Below are positions 58,628 through 64,000 of a DNA stretch of 64,000 nucleotides, in pieces. The translations under genes were made by a program, and so were the position numbers. The stretch lies in the NCBI GenBank assembly GCA_933228675.1, contig OW121740.1, forward strand, positions 126,431,630 to 126,495,629, in the 5' to 3' direction. A model generated the notes under the pieces. The model was given only the letters and a program-made list of their open reading frames with translations. It searched no databases and was not told the DNA's origin. The first letter of the stretch is position 1. Each line of letters begins with the position of its first letter. This DNA is from Stomorhina lunata (taxonomy: Eukaryota; Arthropoda; Insecta; Diptera; Rhiniidae).

Positions 58628-60088
58628 AATATAGAAATTTTCAAAAACTTCCTTTAAAAACTTAGAACTTCTTAAAAATTTACTTTAAAAATATAGAAAT
58701 TTAAAAAAAGAGAAACTTTCTAAAATTTCCTGTAAAAATAGAACAATTTTTTTTAATTTTTCTATAATTTCCTATAAAGAATATAGAAGTTTTCCAAAAT
58801 TTCCTATAAAAATATAGAAGTTTAAGAAAATTTCTTATAAAAATATAGACATTTTTGAAAATTTCCTTTAAAAATATAGAAATTTTCGAAAATTTCCTAT
58901 AAAAATATAGAAATTTTCGAAAATTTCTTATAAAAATACAGAAATTTTCGAAAATTTCCTATAAAAATATAGAAATTTTCGAAAATTTCTTATTAAAATA
59001 TAGAAATTTTTGAAAATTTCTATAAAATTTCAATTAAAATATAAATTAAAATATAAATAAAATTTCCTATAAAAATATAGAAATTTACGAAAATTTCCTA
59101 TAGAAATGTCCTATAAAAATATAGAAATTTTGGAAAATATCCTATAAAAATATATAAATTTTCGAAAATTTGCTATAAAGATATAGAAATTTTCGAAAGT
59201 TTGCTATAAAAATATAAAAATTTTCAAAAATTTTCTTTAAAAATATAGAAATTTTCGAAAATATTCTATAAAAATAGATAAATTTTCAAAAATTTCCTAT
59301 AAAAATATAGAAACTTTTGAAAATTTTCTATAAAAATATAGAAATTTTGGAAAATTTTCTATAAAAATATAGAAATTTTGGAAAATTTTCTATAAAAATC
59401 TAGAAATTTTCGAAAATTTTCTATAAAAATCTAGAAATTTTCGAAAATTTCCTATAAAAATATAGAAATTTTCGAAAATTTCCTATAAAAATATAGAAAT
59501 TTTCGAAAATTTCCTATAAAAATATAGAAATTTTCGAAAATTTCCTATAAAAATATAGAAATTTTCGAAAATTTCCTATAAAAATGTAGAAATTTTCGAA
59601 AATTTCCTATAAAAATATAGAAATTTTCGAAAATTTCCTATAAAAATATAGAAATTTTCGAAAATTTCCTATAAAAATATAGAAATTTTCGAAAATTTTC
59701 TATAAAAATATAGAAATTTTCGAAAATTTCCTATAAAAATATAGAAATTTTCGAAAATTTCCTATAAAAATATAGAAATTTTCGAAAATTTCCTATAAAA
59801 ATATAGAAATTTTCGAAAATTTCCTATAAAAATATAGAAATTTTCGAAAATTTTCTATAAAAATAGAGAAATTTTCGAAAATTTCCTATAAAAATATAGA
59901 AAATTTCCTATAAAAGTATAGAAATTTTCGAAAATTTACTATAAAAATATAGAAATTATCGAAAATTTTCGATAAAAATATAGAAATTTTCAAAAATTTC
60001 CTATAAAAATATAGAAATTTTAGAAAATTTCCTATTAGAATATAGAAATTTTAGAAAATTACCTATAAAATTACAGAAATTTTCAAAA
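58628..60088 (+). repeat. AT-rich palindromic minisatellite C (31-bp unit)
   Basis: About 46 units with GAAATTTTCGAAAATTTC (a near-perfect palindrome centred on CG) and linker CTATAAAAATATA. Decayed at both ends, homogeneous at 59440-59870. Confidence 0.95.
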
Positions 60089-61094
60089 AATCGGTTATCA
60101 TGGTGCGATAAGTGTCTCCAATGACCATAATGGCCGTTGACATCTTTAAAGATGACAACAAATGGCCGTTGACATCTTTAAAGATGACAACATAAATATT
60201 GTCATTCTAAATAACAGGTGGTTAAAACAATAAATGGCCCACCCGATAGTTATTGAAACAATATTTGGAATTAATTGTGAAAAATATCTTTACCCTGGCT
60301 TTCAATAACAAAACTATCAATTTCATTTCTAATGCCTAATTAGATATAAAATTAATATTTGCCTTGAAGGTGAAATATTAGAACCAATGAAATGAAAGAG
60401 GCCGGTCACTTTTTCGATATTTAACAGGAAACCCGTTTCAATTTTATTATTTAACTTAGATAAGATTAAAATTGACTTTTATTTCAATATACGTCTACGA
60501 GAACAATAAACAGTCACATTTTTGGTCTAATATTTGATGAATTATTTAAAATAAATGGACTTAAAAATTATCTTTAAGAATTTTCAATAAATGTAAAACC
60601 ATCAAAAGAATTATGAGAGGAAATAGTATTAAAAATTAATTTGAAAGCAATTCATTAAAAAATTTATTTTTTCTTTCATGAAAAAAAAAAATATAGCGAA
60701 ATTTATTTTTAAAGTACAAAATATTTTATGATAACAAAAACTCTTGCTGGGAATTTATTTTAAATTTTAAACAAAAATAAAATTAAGTTTTAAACATGTT
60801 TAATTCCTTTTCCTATGGTTTAGCAGTAGCATTTTTATATTTTATGCATCTCAAAATTTATCACATGTAATAAATCTAAAGATTATTTAGTTTTTCCTTC
60901 AATAAAAAACTGTGTGGATTTTTATAGAGATTTTTATGATTTTTGCAATAACATTTATGGAAATTTTGCATAAAATATTCCCACAAATCTTAAGTTATTG
61001 CAGAACGAAAATGTAGGAAAAATGTGACCAACTATTAATGTCAAAGAGAACTAATTATGTAATATTCAAATACTACTTTTATTTTTAATTTTTA
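60089..61094. other. Spacer between arrays C and D
   Basis: Unique DNA; 60089-60440 is more complex in composition than its surroundings and holds a duplicated palindrome (60131-60194). No gene seen. Confidence 0.55.
60131..60194. repeat. Two tandem 32-bp units with near-palindrome
   Basis: Units 60131-60162 and 60163-60194 are nearly identical, each with TGGCCGTTGACATC then TTTAAAGATGACAAC. The core GTTGACATC/TTTAAAGATGACAAC is a 24-bp near-palindrome. Could be a protein-binding site; no known motif assigned. Confidence 0.6.
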
Positions 61095-63312
61095 AAGATT
61101 TAATAAAAAATTTTCGAAAATTTCTATTTTTATGGGAAATTTTTGAAAATTTTTAAATTTTTATAGGAAATTTTCAAAAATTTCTATATTTTTATAGGAA
61201 ATTTTCGAAAATTTCTATACTTTTATAGGAAATTTTCGAAAATTTCTATACCTTTATAGGAAATTTTCGAAAATTTCTATATTTTTATAGGAAATTTTTG
61301 AAAATTTCTATATTTTTATAGAAAATTTTCGAAAATTTCTCTATTTTTATAAAAAAAAATTTCGAAAATTTCTCTATTTTTGTAGAAAATTTTCGAAAGT
61401 TTCTCTATTTTTATATAAAATTTTCGAAAATTTCTCTATTTTTATAGAAAATTTTCGAAAATTTCTCTATTTTTATAGAAAATTTTCGAAAATTTCTCTA
61501 TTTTTATAGAAAATTTTCGAAAATTTCTCTATTTTTATAGAAAATTTTCGAAAATTTCTCTATTTTTATAGAAAAATTTCGAAAATTTCTCTATTTTTAT
61601 AGAAAATTTTCGAAAATTTCTCTATTTTTATAGAAAATTTTCGAAAATTTCTCTATTTTTATTGAAAATTTTCGAAAATTTCTCCGTTTTTATAGAAAAT
61701 TTTCGAAAATTTCTCTATTTTTATAGAAAATTTTCGAAAATTTCTCTATTTTTATAGAAAATTTTCGAAAATTTCTCTATTTTTATAGAAAATTTTCGAA
61801 AATTTCTCTATTTTTATAGAAAAATTTCGAAAATTTCTCTATTTTTATAGAAAATTTTCGAAAATTTCTCTATTTTTATAGAAAATTTTCGAAAATTTCT
61901 CTATTTTTATTGAAAATTTTCGAAAATTTCTCCGTTTTTATAGAAAATTTTCGAAAATTTCTCTATTTTTATAGAAAATTTTCGAAAATTTCTCTATTTT
62001 TATAGAAAATTTTCGAAAATTTCTCTATTTTTATAGAAAATTTTCGAAAATTTCTCTATTTTTATAGAAATTTTTCGAAAATTTCTCTATTTTTATGGAA
62101 ATTTTCCGAAATTTTCTCTAGTTTTATAGAAAATTTTCGAAATTTTCTCTATTTTTATAGAAAATTTTCGAAAATTTCTCTATTTTTATAGAAAATTTTC
62201 GAAATTTTCACTATTTTTTTAGAAAATATTCGAAAATTTCTCTATTTTTATAGAAAATTTTCGAAAATTTATCTATTTTTATAGAAAATTTTCTCTAATT
62301 TCTCTATTTTTATAGAAAATTTTCGAAAATTTCTATATTTTTATAGAAAATTTTCGAAAATTTCTCTATTTTTATAGAAAATTTTCGAAAATTTCTAGAT
62401 TTTTATAGAAAATTTTCGAAAATTTCTCTATTTTTATAGAAAATTTTCGAAAATTTCTATATTTTTACAGAAAATTTTCGAAAATTTCTCTATTTTTATA
62501 GAAAATTTTCGAAAATTTCTCTATTTTTATAGAAAATTTTCGAAAATTTCTCTATTTTTATAGAAAATTTTCGAAAATTTCTCTATTTTTATAGAAAATT
62601 TTCGAAAATTTCTCTATTTTTATAGAAAATTTTCAAAAATTTCTCTATTTTTATAGAAAATTTTCGAAAATTTCTCTATTTTTATAGAAAATTTTCGAAA
62701 ATTTCTCTATTTTTATAGAAAATTTTCGAAAATTTCTCTATTTTTATAGAAAATTTTCGAAATTTTCTCTATTTTTACAGAAAATTTTCGAAAATTTCTC
62801 TATTTTTACAGAAAATTTTCGAAAATTTCTCTATTTTTATAGAAAATTTTCGAAAATTTCTCTATTTTTATAGAAAATTTCTCTATTTTTATAGAAAATT
62901 TCTCTATTTTTATAGAAAATTTCTCTATTTTTATAGAAAAATTTTCGAAAACTTCTATATTTTTATAGAAAATTTTCGAAAATTTCTCTATTTTTATAGA
63001 AAATTTTCGAAAATTTCTCTATTTTTATAAAAAATTTTCGAAAATTTCTCTATTTTTATAGAAAATTTTCGAAAATTTCTCTATTTTTATAGAAAATTTT
63101 CGAAAATTTCTCTATTTTTATAAAAAATTTTCGAAAATTTCTCTATTTTTATAGAAAATTTTAGAAAATTTCTCTATTTTTATAGAAAATTTTCGAAAAT
63201 TTCTCTATTTTTATAAAAAATTTTCGAAAATTTCTCTATTTTTATAGAAAATTTTCGAAAATTTCTCTATTTTTATAGAAAATTTTCGAAAATTTCTCTA
63301 TTTTTATAGATT
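61095..63312 (-). repeat. AT-rich palindromic minisatellite D (31-bp unit)
   Basis: About 70 units with AAAATTTTCGAAAATTTC and linker TCTATTTTTATAG. Relative to array C the linker is inverted. A block at about 61560-61800 recurs at about 61810-62050 including the rare 'ctccgttttt' variant, evidence for duplication of multi-unit segments. Short units lacking the CG palindrome occur at 62870-62940. Confidence 0.95.
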
Positions 63313-64000
63313 TTTTTTTTAGATTAAATAAGTCATAGAATAGTTGGTTCCATTCTTTATATTATTCATTTTGTCCTCATAATGCCAGATCAACTCTCAA
63401 AATCAAACTTCTTTAACACGTCAGAATCCAAAATAAAAAAAAGCAACAATCATAAAAAAGTAGTAAAAAATAAAGGTTATAAAAACATAAATCCAGTGAA
63501 GAAAACAAAAATGAAAATCAACCCAAAATTGAGAAAAGGAAATATTTAGTTAAAATAAAAAGTGTCAAATGTGAGGGAAACTCAAACCTTCTGTGACATG
63601 ACCCACAAATAACAATGAACTCTCACAGTTAAATAAAAAATAAAAATGTCATAAAAAATTTTAGCTTTTTTCTTCACTTTTGCAAAATGTATCCGAATAT
63701 TTAAATGTTGCAACTGATGGATAAATGGATATTTATGGCAACAACCTCCCCTCAGAAATAATGATGATGTTGATGGCGAGTTAGTGATGTCGTCGATAAA
63801 GGCATCAAATCGTCATAAAAAAAATGTTTGTTTAAATGAAAATCACTTGCATTTTCAGGATTAGGAAATTACAATAAATAATCGTTTGTTTTTTTTATTT
63901 TATTATTGGTTTTATGATTATTATTATTATTTTTATTTTGTGTATTTGTTAAACATCATATTATAAAAATTGTTTATTTTTTACTTATTTAATTTTTATA
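63313..64000. other. AT-rich DNA to window edge, nothing recognised
   Basis: A-rich sequence without credible frames. Confidence 0.5.

Overview
The window looks like AT-rich, repeat-dominated intergenic DNA from a higher fly, probably a calyptrate such as a blow fly or a relative. The reasons are three small secreted peptide genes of cecropin/stomoxyn type with ~60-bp introns, mini-me-like elements with GTCY and TA microsatellites, several mariner remnants including DD41D (rosa-type) copies, and tRNA-derived SINE-like modules. Nothing prokaryotic was seen: no operons, rRNA, CRISPR or intact tRNA. Species-level assignment is not possible from sequence reading alone.

The only convincing host genes are three paralogues for a short His-rich, cationic secreted peptide. 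Two lie head to head in an inverted duplication (35254-35549 minus and 36063-36358 plus). They encode identical 78-residue proteins despite 15 silent differences. The third (58278-58579 plus, 79 residues) lies 22 kb away, between AT-rich satellite arrays. All three share a TATA-Inr core promoter with the same 34-bp spacing, one phase-0 intron of 59-62 bp at the same place, and a predicted mature N-terminus with His at position 3 and then at every third residue.

Layout: 1-3.0 kb two adjacent minisatellites; 3-10 kb old repeats (hairpin-ended family, RT remnant, Helitron-like element, mariner remnant, mini-me-like element); 10-24.6 kb alternating featureless AT-rich DNA and dispersed elements, with a 735-bp tetranucleotide microsatellite at 20.46-21.19 kb inside a mini-me-like element; 24.6-30.6 kb a TIR composite and two DD41D mariners in opposite orientation; 31.7-34.7 kb a MITE and further mariner remnants; 35.0-36.6 kb the divergent peptide gene pair; 37.4-49.3 kb a second composite, a long foldback, Helitron-like copies, a foldback-type mariner derivative and two copies of a hairpin-ended family with a 132-bp internal tandem repeat; 50.6-63.3 kb five AT-rich minisatellite blocks, four of them arranged as two oppositely oriented pairs, with the third peptide gene between the pairs.

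The peptide genes probably act in immunity or surface defence, by analogy with cecropin-like peptides; this is inferred from architecture, not from a database match. Nearly everything else is mobile or tandem-repeat DNA. Long open frames elsewhere are shadows of repeats, most clearly the multi-frame Tyr-Ile-His-Thr / Met-Tyr-Val-Cys frames over the microsatellite. Coordinates of repeat edges are by eye and may be off by tens of bases.
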